A stretch of DNA of 14,795 nucleotides from contig JAGBAU010000085.1 in the NCBI GenBank assembly GCA_017938785.1, positions 1 through 14,795 of the forward strand. The letters are read 5' to 3'. Shown piece by piece: positions 6,074 to 14,239 of this stretch. Each line of letters opens with the position of its first letter. Positions within the stretch are counted from its first letter, which is position 1. The DNA comes from Clostridia bacterium (GTDB lineage: Bacteria; Bacillota_A; Clostridia; Christensenellales; Aristaeellaceae). The translations under genes and the position numbers were made by a program. The notes below the pieces were generated by a model. That model was not told the DNA's origin. It did not search any database and was given only the letters and a program-made list of their open reading frames with translations.

Positions 6074-6965
6074 GGTGATGCCCTCCGCAGTGGCAGTGGT
6101 CGTGGCCGCAGCCGCACTTTTCGTCCTGGGTCTGCCCGATCAAATCCAGATCCTCGCTGTTTTTGAGCACGAAGCCGGCGGTCTGGCGCAGGGCTTCGGG
6201 GCTGAGCTCGCGGATGCCCAGCGCATCCAGCGCCGCGGCCCAGTCCAGGGTTTCGGCGATGGAGGGCTTCTTCAGGATGGCCTCGTTGTCGCGCAGCCTC
6301 TGCACGGCCTGGGCCACCTGCAAACGCAGACGGTCGTCCACGTGAGGGAGCTTTTTGCGCAGAATTTGAAGTTCCTTGTCCAGGTCCGGATACTGGATGT
6401 ACAGGTAGGCGCAGCGGCGGCGCAGGGCCTCGGACAGCGGGCGGGCGCGGTTGGAGGTGAGCACCACGAAGGGGATGCTCTTTGCGCGTATGGTGCCCAC
6501 CTCTGGGATGGTCACCTGCATTTCGGAGAGCATCTCCAGCAGGAAGGCCTCGAACTCCTCGTCGGCCTTGTCGATTTCGTCGATCAAAAGCACCACCGGC
6601 TCCTCGGACTGGATGGATTTGAGCAGCGGGCGCTCCAGCAGGAAGTCATCGCTGAAGAGGCTGCGGGTCAGCTCATCCTTGTCCTCGCTCGCCATGTTCA
6701 CCTGGATGGACAGAAGCTGCTTCTGGTAGTTCCACTCGTACAGGGCCTTGCTCTCGTCCAGGCCCTCGTAGCACTGCAAACGCACAAGCTCCCTTCCCAG
6801 CGCCTGGGCCATGACCTTGGCGATTTCGGTCTTGCCCACGCCGGCGGCGCCTTCGATGAGCAGGGGCCGGCCCAGCTGCAGCGCCACGGCCAGCACGGTG
6901 GCCAGGGTATCGTCAAATACGTAATTGGCTTCGGTCAGTTTTGCCTTCAGTTCATTCAAATTCAT
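6066..6965 (-). CDS. MoxR-family AAA+ ATPase with a Cys/His-rich C-terminal tail
   Basis: A 299-residue AAA+ protein. Walker A is GAAGVGKT (39-46), Walker B is VVLLIDEID (124-132), sensor 1 is N172 in LTSNRARPL, and likely arginine-finger residues are R182-R184. MoxR proteins form rings that remodel a client together with a VWA partner, here encoded immediately downstream with an 8-bp overlap. The unusual part is the end: residues 284-298 are C-G-C-G-H-D-H-C-H-C-G-G-H-H-H, a compact metal-chelating tail with four Cys and six His. Nickel chaperones such as HypB, CooJ and SlyD carry similar tails, so a role in metal delivery or sensing is plausible but inferred. ATG 6963-6965 has GAGGAG eight bases upstream. 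Confidence 0.93.
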   Translation of the reverse strand: MNLNELKAKLTEANYVFDDTLATVLAVALQLGRPLLIEGAAGVGKTEIAKVMAQALGRELVRLQCYEGLDESKALYEWNYQKQLLSIQVNMASEDKDELTRSLFSDDFLLERPLLKSIQSEEPVVLLIDEIDKADEEFEAFLLEMLSEMQVTIPEVGTIRAKSIPFVVLTSNRARPLSEALRRRCAYLYIQYPDLDKELQILRKKLPHVDDRLRLQVAQAVQRLRDNEAILKKPSIAETLDWAAALDALGIRELSPEALRQTAGFVLKNSEDLDLIGQTQDEKCGCGHDHCHCGGHHHA

Positions 6966-7032
6966 GGAATCTGCTCCTCAATATGGTCTGCATATAGATA
7001 ACCCTCAGCGGGATTTTTGTAACACAGCATCC

Positions 7033-7061
7033 ATTATATCAACGCAAATGCATCCTGTCAA
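7033..7061 (-). promoter_or_regulatory. Perfect consensus sigma-A promoter of the moxR-VWA operon
   Basis: On the minus strand TTGACA (7056-7061) and TATAAT (7033-7038) are separated by exactly 17 bases, matching the housekeeping consensus at all twelve positions. The expected start near 7026 leaves an untranslated leader of about 60 bases with no obvious riboswitch. Expression should be strong and constitutive unless a repressor acts. Confidence 0.85.
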
Positions 7062-7062
7062 A

Positions 7063-7094
7063 ACAAAAGCCCCGGTTCGCAGGAACCGGGGCTT
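7063..7094 (-). terminator. Rho-independent terminator of the exported-protein gene
   Basis: Perfect 12-base arms AAGCCCCGGTTC (7067-7078) and GAACCGGGGCTT (7083-7094) with a four-base loop, followed on the minus strand by a T-rich tract, 11 bases after the stop codon at 7106-7108. The T tract directly adjoins the -35 of the next promoter. Confidence 0.9.
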
Positions 7095-7105
7095 CGCGCA
7101 TGCGC

Positions 7106-7816
7106 TTATGCAATCTTTTCGAAGTACATGGTGATGGCCATGCCGTCGCTCTCCTCGGCGAAGACGATCTTGCCGTCCTGCTGAAGCCTGAGCGTCATGG
7201 GCATCTGGTCGTCCACGGCGGCCACGGTCAGGGTATTGCCCTCCAGGGTCACGGGCGCCTCATAGCGCAGCTCCGCGCCGTCTTCATTGCTGGTCACCTT
7301 GGCCGTTTCGCCGGCGATCTCCACCACCAGCTGCATGCCGATGGCGTCCATGGAAACCTGCATGCCCATCATGTCGATCAGCGCGGCGTTCCAGCTGCCC
7401 TCGAAATCGGAGAGGGCGGGGCTTTCCTCCACGGCTGCGGGCACATAGAGCTGCAATGCCTGCTTTTCCTGGCCGAAGATCATGGTGATGCCCGCGTCGG
7501 GGTTCGCGATCACCATATTGCCGCCGTCCAGCCTGGCTGCGAAGGCCACGCCGGAGGCGTCGGCAATCTGCGCCACGCCGTCCACGGTGGTCCAGCTCCA
7601 GCCGGCTTCGATTTCGCCGCCGTTGTCCATCTCGGCGCTGCCGTCGGCGTTGAGGCTCAGGGTCATCTCCATGCCGATCATGGCGGGATCCAGCTGCATG
7701 CCCTCGGTTTCAACGATGTTCAAATACCAAACGCCGGTCAAATCCACCGCCTCCGCCATGGCGAAGCCCAGCAGGCCCAGGGCCAGAACCAGCATCATGG
7801 AAAGCGCTCTTTTCAT
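7106..7816 (-). CDS. Exported protein with a duplicated lipocalin-like domain, unknown function
   Basis: A 236-residue protein with a signal peptide (MKRALSMM then a hydrophobic core, likely cut after AMA near residue 21) and no lipobox Cys, so it is probably released or retained by other means. The mature part contains two similar beta-rich halves. One begins LTGVWYLN and has GMQ and IGM at matching distances; the second begins FEGSWNAA with the same GMQ and IGM marks. The G-x-W start followed by short beta strands resembles lipocalin-like repeats found in Clostridia. The start ATG 7814-7816 has GGAGG eight bases upstream; earlier in-frame ATGs at 7822 and 7831 are too near or beyond it. It lies downstream of phoR but has its own promoter and terminator. 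Confidence 0.85.
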   Translation of the reverse strand: MKRALSMMLVLALGLLGFAMAEAVDLTGVWYLNIVETEGMQLDPAMIGMEMTLSLNADGSAEMDNGGEIEAGWSWTTVDGVAQIADASGVAFAARLDGGNMVIANPDAGITMIFGQEKQALQLYVPAAVEESPALSDFEGSWNAALIDMMGMQVSMDAIGMQLVVEIAGETAKVTSNEDGAELRYEAPVTLEGNTLTVAAVDDQMPMTLRLQQDGKIVFAEESDGMAITMYFEKIA

Positions 7817-7849
7817 GTTCATTTCCTCCAAGAAGTATTACCGGGAGAA

Positions 7850-7878
7850 AGTATAGCACACTTGCGCCGATCACGCAA
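7850..7878 (-). promoter_or_regulatory. Promoter of the exported-protein gene, overlapping the phoR stop
   Basis: On the minus strand TTGCGT (7873-7878) and TATACT (7850-7855) are 17 bases apart, with TGC directly before the -10 (extended -10). A 6-bp hairpin (7861-7866 with 7874-7879) sits in the same place but has no T-run, so phoR transcripts may read through into this gene. Confidence 0.6.
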
Positions 7879-9505
7879 GCGGCGGAAATTCCAGGGTGAT
7901 GCAGGTGCCCCTGCCCTCGCGGCTGTCGAGGCGAATCTCCGCGCCGTGAATCTCCGCGCCGTGCTTGACGATGCTCAGGCCCAGGCCGGTGCCGCCGGTG
8001 GCGCGGGAATGGCTCTTGTCCACCCGGTAGAAGCGTTCGAAGATGCGGCCCTGGTGCTCGGCGGGGATGCCGATGCCGGTATCGCGCACCATGCACCGCG
8101 TGCCCTTCACCTGCACGTCCACCCTGCCCCCGGCGGGGGTGTACTTCACGGCGTTGTCGATGAGGTTATACAGCATCTCGCCCAGCAGCACCCGGTAGGC
8201 GCGCACGGGGCCGCTGTCGCCGGTCACATGCAATTCCACGCCCTTCTCCCGGGCGATGACTTCAAGCCCCGCCGCAGCCTCCTGCGCCGCGGCCAGCAGC
8301 GACATGTTCTCGCTCTCGCCGATGCCGCGCCGCTCGTCCAGCCGGGAGAGGGCCAGGATGTCGTTGATCAGGTTCAGCAGCCGCGCGGCCTCACTGTGGA
8401 TGCGCCCGGCGAAGCCCGGTATGTCCTCCGGGCGCGCCACGCCGTCGCGTATGATCTCCGCGTAGCCGGATATGCTGGTCAGCGGGGTCTTGAGCTCATG
8501 GGAGACATTGGCGGTGAACTCCCTTCGGCTCTGCTCGGCGGCGTAATGCTCGGTCACATCCAGCACCAGCAGCACCGCGCCCTCGGTGCGCCCGCGGGCC
8601 AGCACCGGGTTGGCCAGCAGCTGGTAATGCCTGCCGTTCCACTCCATGGGCAGGCTGGTGTAGCGGCCGGTGAGGGCGGTGTACACCGCATCCCCCACGC
8701 CGGGGGTATGGCAGGCGGAGAGCATATCCTTGCCGATGTTGTCGCCGTCGCTGACGCCCAATACGATCTCGGCGCTGGAGTTCATGGCCAGTATGATGCC
8801 CTGGTAATCCAGCAGCACCATGCCCTCGCGCATGTTGTCCACGATGGTGGAAAGGTTGCGCCGGGCCTCATCGCGGGCGCGCATGTGGCGGTCCATGCGG
8901 GTCAGCAGCGGGGTCAGCTCATCGTAAATCTTATTTTCCAGCGGCGCGCGCAGATCCAGCGCGTTCAGGGGCGCCACGATGCGCTGGGCCTCGATGCGGG
9001 CGATAACCAGCGAAAACAGCACCACCACGGCGATGATCACGCTCAGGCTGGGCAGCACGCTCAGCAGCACGCCCAGGGCGCTGGAGCGCACGCTGGCCAC
9101 GCGCAGGATGTTGCCGTCGTCGGTGCGCAGGGCGTAATAATAGGTGCTCTCGGCCAGGGTATCGGAATAGCGCTCGGCCTCGCCCCAGCCGTTTTCAAGG
9201 GCGTTTTGAACCTCGGGGCGTAAGGCATGGTTGTCCAGGGCGGCGGCGTCGGTGCTGCTGTCGTAGAGCACGGTGCCGTCCCCGGCGATGAGGGTCACGC
9301 GGTTGCGGGAGGAGAAGCCGTCGAAATAGGCCTGTTCGTCCACGGCGCGGCTGAGGGCGTAGCGCAGGCTGTCCGCCTCGCTGCGCAATTCACCGGTCAT
9401 GTCTCCCTCATAGATGCCAAACAGCGACAGCACAATCAGCGCTGCCGCGAGGGTGGCCGCCAGCAGCGCGGAAATCACCACGCTGCGGAATATACGTCTG
9501 GTCAT
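7871..9505 (-). CDS. phoR: Phosphate-regulon sensor histidine kinase PhoR
   Basis: A 544-residue kinase with helices at about 10-30 and 148-168 enclosing an extracytoplasmic domain of about 115 residues, then a linker, a PAS domain (about 220-318) and the kinase core. H336 in SHELKTPLTSI is the phosphorylation site. The N box NLIDNAVKYT (447-456), G1 DTGIGIP (475-481), F box IFERFY and G2 GGTGLGLSIV (504-513) are intact. A large external domain plus PAS is the Gram-positive PhoR layout, unlike the short E. coli form. It follows phoB by 21 bases with GGAGGA seven bases before the ATG, and ends the pst-pho run. PhoR would read phosphate status through the Pst transporter and PhoU. Confidence 0.93.
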   Translation of the reverse strand: MTRRIFRSVVISALLAATLAAALIVLSLFGIYEGDMTGELRSEADSLRYALSRAVDEQAYFDGFSSRNRVTLIAGDGTVLYDSSTDAAALDNHALRPEVQNALENGWGEAERYSDTLAESTYYYALRTDDGNILRVASVRSSALGVLLSVLPSLSVIIAVVVLFSLVIARIEAQRIVAPLNALDLRAPLENKIYDELTPLLTRMDRHMRARDEARRNLSTIVDNMREGMVLLDYQGIILAMNSSAEIVLGVSDGDNIGKDMLSACHTPGVGDAVYTALTGRYTSLPMEWNGRHYQLLANPVLARGRTEGAVLLVLDVTEHYAAEQSRREFTANVSHELKTPLTSISGYAEIIRDGVARPEDIPGFAGRIHSEAARLLNLINDILALSRLDERRGIGESENMSLLAAAQEAAAGLEVIAREKGVELHVTGDSGPVRAYRVLLGEMLYNLIDNAVKYTPAGGRVDVQVKGTRCMVRDTGIGIPAEHQGRIFERFYRVDKSHSRATGGTGLGLSIVKHGAEIHGAEIRLDSREGRGTCITLEFPPLA

Positions 9506-9526
9506 AGGTTCGTCCTCCGGTGGAAA

Positions 9527-10204
9527 TCAGCGGCCGCCGAAGCGGTAGCCCACGCCGCGCACGGTTTCGATCATCTCGCCGCAGGGGCCCAGCTTGGAGC
9601 GCAGGGTTTGGATGTGCACATCCACGGTGCGGGTGCCGCCGATGTAGCCGTAATCCCATATGTGCTCCAGCAGCGCTTCGCGGCTGAACACCGCACCCCG
9701 GTTCTCCATCAGGAAGTGCAAAAGCTCGTATTCCTTCAGGGTGAGGGCCACGTCCCTGCCCTCCACGGTCACGGTATGGGCCACGTTGTCCAGCGTCAGC
9801 GCCCCGGCGGCGTGCACGTGCTTTTCGGTCTCGCGCACGCTCTTGACCCGGCGCAGCCGGGCGCGCACCCGGGCCACCAGCTCCGCCATGCCGAAGGGCT
9901 TGGTGATGTAATCGTCCGCGCCGGTGTCCAGGCCCATCACCTTGTCGTATTCCGCGCCCTTGGCGGTGACCATGATCACGGGAATCTCCTGGGTGTTGCG
10001 GTCATCGCGCAGCCTGCGCAGGATGGACATGCCGTCCTCGTTGGGCAGCATGATGTCCAGCAAAATCAGCTCCGGCTTTTCCAGCGCCATGCCCGCGTCG
10101 AAGGCGGCGCCGTCCCGGAAGCCCCGGGTGGGCAGGCCCATCTGGGTCAGGGTGTAAACCACCAGTTCGCGGATGTTGTCATCATCTTCCACATAGTAGA
10201 TCAT
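9527..10204 (-). CDS. phoB: Phosphate-regulon response regulator PhoB/PhoP
   Basis: A 225-residue OmpR-class regulator: receiver with E6-D7-D8, phosphorylation site D50 in LLDIMLPNEDG, T80 in VTAKG and K102 in TKPFG; winged helix from about 130 with RTVDVHIQTLRSKLG and TVRGVGYRF. The start at 10202-10204 gives the usual MIYYVEDD opening and has AAGGAG ten bases upstream. It overlaps the phoU stop by 4 bp (ATGA). Location behind pstSCAB-phoU and before phoR identifies it as the phosphate regulator (named phoP in Bacillus). The Pho-box-like repeats at 14254-14271 are its likely target. Confidence 0.93.
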   Translation of the reverse strand: MIYYVEDDDNIRELVVYTLTQMGLPTRGFRDGAAFDAGMALEKPELILLDIMLPNEDGMSILRRLRDDRNTQEIPVIMVTAKGAEYDKVMGLDTGADDYITKPFGMAELVARVRARLRRVKSVRETEKHVHAAGALTLDNVAHTVTVEGRDVALTLKEYELLHFLMENRGAVFSREALLEHIWDYGYIGGTRTVDVHIQTLRSKLGPCGEMIETVRGVGYRFGGR

Positions 10205-10857
10205 GATAGGGTTTCTCCTTTGTGCCTGCCGGTGATGGCGTATTCCACCCACTCGGCAATGTTCTGTGCGTGATCGCCGATGCGCTCGAAGTACTTGGCG
10301 ATCATGAGCAAATCGATGGCCTGGGAGCCGTTCTTCGCGTCCAGGCGGATCAGGGAAATCAGCTCCTCCTTGATGATGTCAAAGAGCTCGTCGATGGCGT
10401 CGTCCATGTCCATCACCCGCCGGGCCAGCTCCAGATCCCGGCGCACATAGGCGTCCAGGCTGCCGGTCACCATGCGGATGGCCTCGTCGGCCATGCGGGG
10501 CAGGTGCTCCAGCTTCTTCATGTAGGGCTCATTGGCCAGGTAGATCACGATGCCGGAAATATCCGCCGCCTGGTCGCCGATGCGTTCCATATCGGTGATC
10601 ATCTTCAGCGCGGCGGAGATGTGGCGCAGGTCCCTGGCCACGGGCTGCTGCTGCAAAAGCAGCTTTAAGCACAGGCTCTCGATCTCCTTTTCCTTCTGGT
10701 CGACCTCCCGGTCGGCGGTGATGGCGTTTGCGGCCGCGTCCACGTCCTGATCGATCAGCGCCCGGGTGGCGGCCTGGATGGATTCCACGATCAGCCTTCC
10801 CATCTCCTGCATTTCCTCATTCAAAAGCGCAAGCTGCGCGTCAAAGCGGTTTCTCAT
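10201..10857 (-). CDS. phoU: Phosphate transport regulator PhoU
   Basis: A 218-residue protein with two tandem three-helix bundles. The metal-binding signatures are ERIGDQAAD (91-99) and ERIGDHAQN (191-199), the conserved pair that binds a multinuclear metal cluster. PhoU links the Pst transporter to PhoR and keeps the Pho response off when phosphate is plentiful. The start ATG 10855-10857 has GGAGG ten bases upstream and follows the pstB stop by one base; a longer frame would overlap pstB by 80 bases. The stop overlaps the phoB start. Confidence 0.95.
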   Translation of the reverse strand: MRNRFDAQLALLNEEMQEMGRLIVESIQAATRALIDQDVDAAANAITADREVDQKEKEIESLCLKLLLQQQPVARDLRHISAALKMITDMERIGDQAADISGIVIYLANEPYMKKLEHLPRMADEAIRMVTGSLDAYVRRDLELARRVMDMDDAIDELFDIIKEELISLIRLDAKNGSQAIDLLMIAKYFERIGDHAQNIAEWVEYAITGRHKGETLS

Positions 10858-10858
10858 A

Positions 10859-11608
10859 TCAGCCGAACCTCCCCGTGATGTAATCCTCGGTGCGCTTGTC
10901 CCCGGGCACGGAGAAGATCTGCTGGGTCTCCCCGTACTCAATCACCTCGCCCAGCAGGAAAAACGCCGTCCTGTCGGAGATGCGCACCGCCTGCTGCATG
11001 TTGTGGGTCACCATGATGATGGTGTAATCCTTCTTGAGCTGCAGGGCCAGATCCTCGATCTTCGAGGTGGAGATGGGGTCCAGGGCGCTGGTGGGCTCAT
11101 CCATCAGCAATACCTCCGGCTCCACCGCCAGGGCCCGGGCGATGCACAATCTCTGCTGCTGGCCGCCGGACAGGCCCAGGGCGTTCTTCTTCAAACGGTC
11201 CTTCAGCTCGTCCCATATGGCCGCATCGCGCAGGGATTTTTCGACAATTTCGTCAATTTTCGACTTTGCCTTCACGCCGTGGGTGCGGGGACCGAAGGCG
11301 ATATTGTCGTAAACCGACATCGGGAAGGGGTTCGGCTTCTGGAACACCATGCCCACGCGCCTGCGCAGCAGGCTGGGCTCCATGCCGCCGTATATATCTT
11401 CGCCGTCCAGGGTCACTTTTCCTGTTATTTTGCAGCCCTCCACCAAATCATTCATGCGGTTGAGGGTTTTGAGCAGGGTGCTCTTGCCGCAGCCGGAGGG
11501 CCCGATGAAGGCGGTGATCTCCTTTTCACGTATGGAAAGGTTCACATCCTTCAGGGCGTGGAAGCTGCCGTAGTGCAGGTTCAGATTCTGTATATCAAAT
11601 TTTACCAT
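10859..11608 (-). CDS. pstB: Phosphate ABC transporter ATP-binding protein PstB
   Basis: A 249-residue ABC ATPase, the family's usual length, that powers phosphate import on the cytoplasmic face of PstCA. Walker [10 protein letters not shown] (36-44), Q-loop VFQKPNPFP (88-96; this sequence is typical of PstB), signature LSGGQQQR (146-153), Walker [13 protein letters not shown] (166-177) and switch H202 in VTHNMQQA are all intact. The start overlaps the end of pstA by 14 bp, with GGAGG eight bases before the ATG. Confidence 0.97.
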   Translation of the reverse strand: MVKFDIQNLNLHYGSFHALKDVNLSIREKEITAFIGPSGCGKSTLLKTLNRMNDLVEGCKITGKVTLDGEDIYGGMEPSLLRRRVGMVFQKPNPFPMSVYDNIAFGPRTHGVKAKSKIDEIVEKSLRDAAIWDELKDRLKKNALGLSGGQQQRLCIARALAVEPEVLLMDEPTSALDPISTSKIEDLALQLKKDYTIIMVTHNMQQAVRISDRTAFFLLGEVIEYGETQQIFSVPGDKRTEDYITGRFG

Positions 11609-12431
11609 GTTTGTTTCCTCCCAGCCTGCCCGCCGCGAAGGTGGACAGGGCGTTGATGCCGATCACGATCACCAGCAGCACCACCGCCGTGGCGTAGCTC
11701 TGCTTCAGGTACAGCCCCTCCGTGGAGATGGCGTACATGTGCACCGACAGCGTCCGAACGGAATCCATCAGGCTGCCTGCGATCTCCGGCACGGTGCCTG
11801 CGGTGTAGATCAGCGCCGCGGTTTCGCCCACGATGCGCCCGATGGCGAGGATCACCCCGCCCAGTATGCCCGGCGCCGCCGCGGGCAGCACCACCCGGAA
11901 GGTGGTTCTCAGCCGCCCCGCGCCCAGGCCGAAGCTGCCCTCGCGGTAGGAATCGGGCACGGCGGCAAGCGCCTCCTCGGTGGTGCGCATCACCAGCGGC
12001 AACACCATGATGGACAGGGTCAGCGCGCCGGAGCGCAGCGATAGCCCCAGCTTCAGCGCCACCACGAAGAACCGCGAGCCGACCAGGCCGTAGATGATCG
12101 ACGGTATGCCGCTCAGGGTCTCCGCGGTGAGGCGCACCAGCTTCACAAGCCGGCTGCCCCGGCGGGCGTATTCGTTTAAGTAAATCGCCGCGCCCACGCC
12201 CAGCGGCACCGCGAACAGCAGCGACAGCGCCGTCATAAACAGGGTGTTCACCAGCGCGGGCATGAGCGATACGTTCTGGGAATTGTATTCCCAGGCAAAC
12301 AGCTCCGGGCTCAGGTTCGGGATGCCCCGGATGAGGATGTACCCCACCATCAATACCAGCACGCAAACCGTGAACCCCGCCGCCGCGTATACCGCGCCCC
12401 GCATCATGCGGGCCTTCGTTTTGTTGGACAT
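11595..12431 (-). CDS. pstA: Phosphate ABC transporter permease PstA
   Basis: A 278-residue inner-membrane permease with about six helices and a MetI-like fold. The coupling loop facing PstB is the stretch [20 protein letters not shown], and the GIPSIIYG motif is typical of Pst permeases. Two in-frame ATGs compete: 12437 overlaps the pstC stop as ATGA but stands only three bases from AGGGGAG, while 12431 has nine bases, so I chose the latter; the difference is two residues. It pairs with PstC to form the channel. Confidence 0.95.
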   Translation of the reverse strand: MSNKTKARMMRGAVYAAAGFTVCVLVLMVGYILIRGIPNLSPELFAWEYNSQNVSLMPALVNTLFMTALSLLFAVPLGVGAAIYLNEYARRGSRLVKLVRLTAETLSGIPSIIYGLVGSRFFVVALKLGLSLRSGALTLSIMVLPLVMRTTEEALAAVPDSYREGSFGLGAGRLRTTFRVVLPAAAPGILGGVILAIGRIVGETAALIYTAGTVPEIAGSLMDSVRTLSVHMYAISTEGLYLKQSYATAVVLLVIVIGINALSTFAAGRLGGNKHGKI

Positions 12432-12433
12432 AC

Positions 12434-13279
12434 TCATTTTCTCCCCTTCAGCAGGCTGAACATCAAATTGATGATCAGTATGAACACAAACAGCACCACC
12501 GCCGTGGCGATCAGCGCCTCCCGGTGCAGATCCGCCGCATAGCCCATCTCCATGACGATGTTGCTGGTCAGGGTGCGCACGCCCTTGGTTAAACCCTTGG
12601 GCATGCCGGTGCGGTTGCCCGCCACCATCATCACCGCCATGGCCTCGCCGATGGCCCGGCCCACGCCCAGGATGACGCCCGCCATCACGCCGGATTTGGC
12701 TGCGGGCAGCACCACGCTAAACACGCTGCGCTCGTGGGTGGCGCCCAGGGCCAGCGCGCCCTCGTAATAGCTCACGGGCACGGCGTTCAGCGCGGATTCG
12801 GAAACGGTGATGATGGTGGGCAGGATCATCATGCCCAGCAGCAGGCAGGCGGACAAGAGGCTCGAACCGCTGCCGCCGAAGATTTCGCGCACCGCGGGCA
12901 CGATCACCACCAGCCCAAAAAAGCCGTACACCACCGAGGGGATGCCCGCCAGCAGCGATACCGCGGGGCGCAGGATTTTCACCTGCTGCTTTGTTGCAAA
13001 CCTGGACATGAACACCGCTGTGAGCAGTCCCGCGGGCACGCCCACGATCAGCGCTCCCGCCGTCACATACACCGAGCCCAGGATCATGGGCAGGATGCCG
13101 TAGACGTCGTTGCCGGGCTTCCATTTCGTGCCGGACAGGAAATTCCAAACGCCGATTCTGCGCATGCCCGGAATGCCGTTTGCAAACAGGAACACGCAGA
13201 TCAGGGCCACCGCCAGTATCGAAATACAGGCCGTGCATATAAAGATGAGCCTGGCAAATTTCTCTTTGAATTCTTTCAT
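12434..13279 (-). CDS. pstC: Phosphate ABC transporter permease PstC
   Basis: A 281-residue permease with about six helices, GIPSVVYGFFG in the middle and the coupling loop AAKSGVMAGVILGVGRAIGE. This is the first permease of the pair. I start at the ATG at 13277-13279, giving the basic MKEFKEKFARL opening before the first helix; its ribosome site (AAGGG) is weak. An upstream in-frame ATG at 13336 would lie inside pstS and adds a non-family leader. A 43-base gap with a stem-loop separates it from pstS. Confidence 0.95.
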   Translation of the reverse strand: MKEFKEKFARLIFICTACISILAVALICVFLFANGIPGMRRIGVWNFLSGTKWKPGNDVYGILPMILGSVYVTAGALIVGVPAGLLTAVFMSRFATKQQVKILRPAVSLLAGIPSVVYGFFGLVVIVPAVREIFGGSGSSLLSACLLLGMMILPTIITVSESALNAVPVSYYEGALALGATHERSVFSVVLPAAKSGVMAGVILGVGRAIGEAMAVMMVAGNRTGMPKGLTKGVRTLTSNIVMEMGYAADLHREALIATAVVLFVFILIINLMFSLLKGRK

Positions 13280-13295
13280 ATAAAAACCCTTATGA

Positions 13296-13314
13296 GGAGG
13301 GGTCGTGCCCCTCC
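13296..13314 (-). promoter_or_regulatory. Stem-loop between pstS and pstC
   Basis: Perfect 7-bp arms GGAGGGG (13296-13302) and CCCCTCC (13308-13314) with a five-base loop. There is no T-run directly after it on the minus strand, so it is more likely an mRNA-stabilising or partial-attenuation element that lets the binding protein be made in excess over the permeases, as is common for ABC operons. The stem also lies just before the weak pstC ribosome site. Confidence 0.6.
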
Positions 13315-13322
13315 CCGGTTCA

Positions 13323-14162
13323 TTATGCAATTTCATCCCAGTCGGTCACTTCGCCCGTGTAGATGCCCTGCACCTGCTGCGCGCTCAGGCCGTCCACGCT
13401 GTTTTCGTTGCTCACAATCACGGCGATGCCGTCCATGGCGATCACGATGGGCGTAAGGCCCGCCTCCAGCTCGCTGTCCTTGAGCTCACGGGAGGCCATG
13501 CCGATGTCGCACACGCCGTCCTTCAGGGAATTCATGCCCGCGGAGGAATCGCTCTGCTGGATTTCGATTTCGGCGTTGGGATTCAGGGCGGTGTAGGCCT
13601 CCTTCAGCTTTTCCATCACCGGGGTGACGGAGGAGGAGCCTGCGACCACAACCTTGCCGGAGATTTCGCTGCCCGGATATGCCGGCGCGTCCTCAACGGA
13701 GGCGATGTAGCCGTTTGCCTCCACCACAGCCTGGCCCTCGGCGCTCAGGATGAAGTCGATGAACGCCTGGGCGGCTTCGGTGACGTTTGCGCCGGTGGCG
13801 ATGTTGAACGGGCGGGCGATTTTGTAGCTGCCGTTCTTGATGTTCTCAACGCTTGCCGCCGCGCCGTCGATGGCCAGGGCCTTCACCGTTTCGTTCAGGC
13901 TGCCCAGGGAGATGTAGCCGATGGCCGCATCGTTGCCGGACACGCTGGTCATCATGACGGAGGTGGAGTTGGTGATGTCCGCCTCATCGGTGGTCATGTC
14001 GATCTTCACGCCGTTTTCATCCTTCTGCTCGATGCCGAAGAGCTCGATGAACGCGCCGCGGGTGCCGCTGCCGTCCTCGCGGGAGATGACGTTGATTTCG
14101 TCCGCCAGCGCCGCGCCGGTGACCATCAGCATTGCCAGAACCAGTGCCAGGATTTTCTTCAT
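13323..14162 (-). CDS. pstS: Phosphate-binding protein PstS with circularly permuted halves
   Basis: A 279-residue exported binding protein of the phosphate transporter. Residues 1-20 form a signal peptide ending in ALA, without a lipobox Cys. In ordinary PstS the segment GSSSVTP...IYTG-x-x-x-x-W comes first and the SRE-x-GSGTR-x-x-F segment second. Here SREDGSGTRGAF is at residues 27-38, followed by the usual C-terminal half (NIATG, FILSAEGQ, ANGYI at 149-153), then a linker (154-169), then AGSSSVTPVMEKL (174-186), QQSDSSAGM (202-210), DIGMASRELKDSE (219-231) and finally IYTGEVTDWDEI (267-278). Both phosphate-binding loops are kept, so the fold can close normally. The start ATG 14160-14162 has AAGAAGG nine bases upstream. 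First gene of the pst-pho run. Confidence 0.93.
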   Translation of the reverse strand: MKKILALVLAMLMVTGAALADEINVISREDGSGTRGAFIELFGIEQKDENGVKIDMTTDEADITNSTSVMMTSVSGNDAAIGYISLGSLNETVKALAIDGAAASVENIKNGSYKIARPFNIATGANVTEAAQAFIDFILSAEGQAVVEANGYIASVEDAPAYPGSEISGKVVVAGSSSVTPVMEKLKEAYTALNPNAEIEIQQSDSSAGMNSLKDGVCDIGMASRELKDSELEAGLTPIVIAMDGIAVIVSNENSVDGLSAQQVQGIYTGEVTDWDEIA

Positions 14163-14188
14163 AACCGTATACCTTCTTTCCTTGCTTA

Positions 14189-14208
14189 CCGGGCTTTTCT
14201 CCGCCCGG
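14189..14208 (-). other. Stem-loop in the pstS leader
   Basis: CCGGGC (14189-14194) pairs with GCCCGG (14203-14208) around an eight-base loop, between the pstS promoter and its ribosome site. There is no T-run. It may stabilise the 5' end of the transcript; no known riboswitch is recognisable. Confidence 0.35.
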
Positions 14209-14239
14209 CGCAAGTTCAGGATAAGCCCGGAATGTCCGA

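Noticed and set aside
6966..7032. Riboswitch in the leader of the moxR operon
   Set aside because: The leader is only about 60 bases, with no stable multi-helix structure or terminator before the start codon.
7100..9223. Long open frame on the plus strand opposite phoR and the exported-protein gene
   Set aside because: It is rich in His, Gln, Ala and Gly, as expected from the antisense of GC-rich genes, matches no family, and lies opposite well-identified genes.
13323..14162. Two PstS fragments joined by a frameshift or assembly error
   Set aside because: One uninterrupted frame with a signal peptide, a ribosome site and a natural linker runs through both halves, and neither half is duplicated elsewhere in the window.
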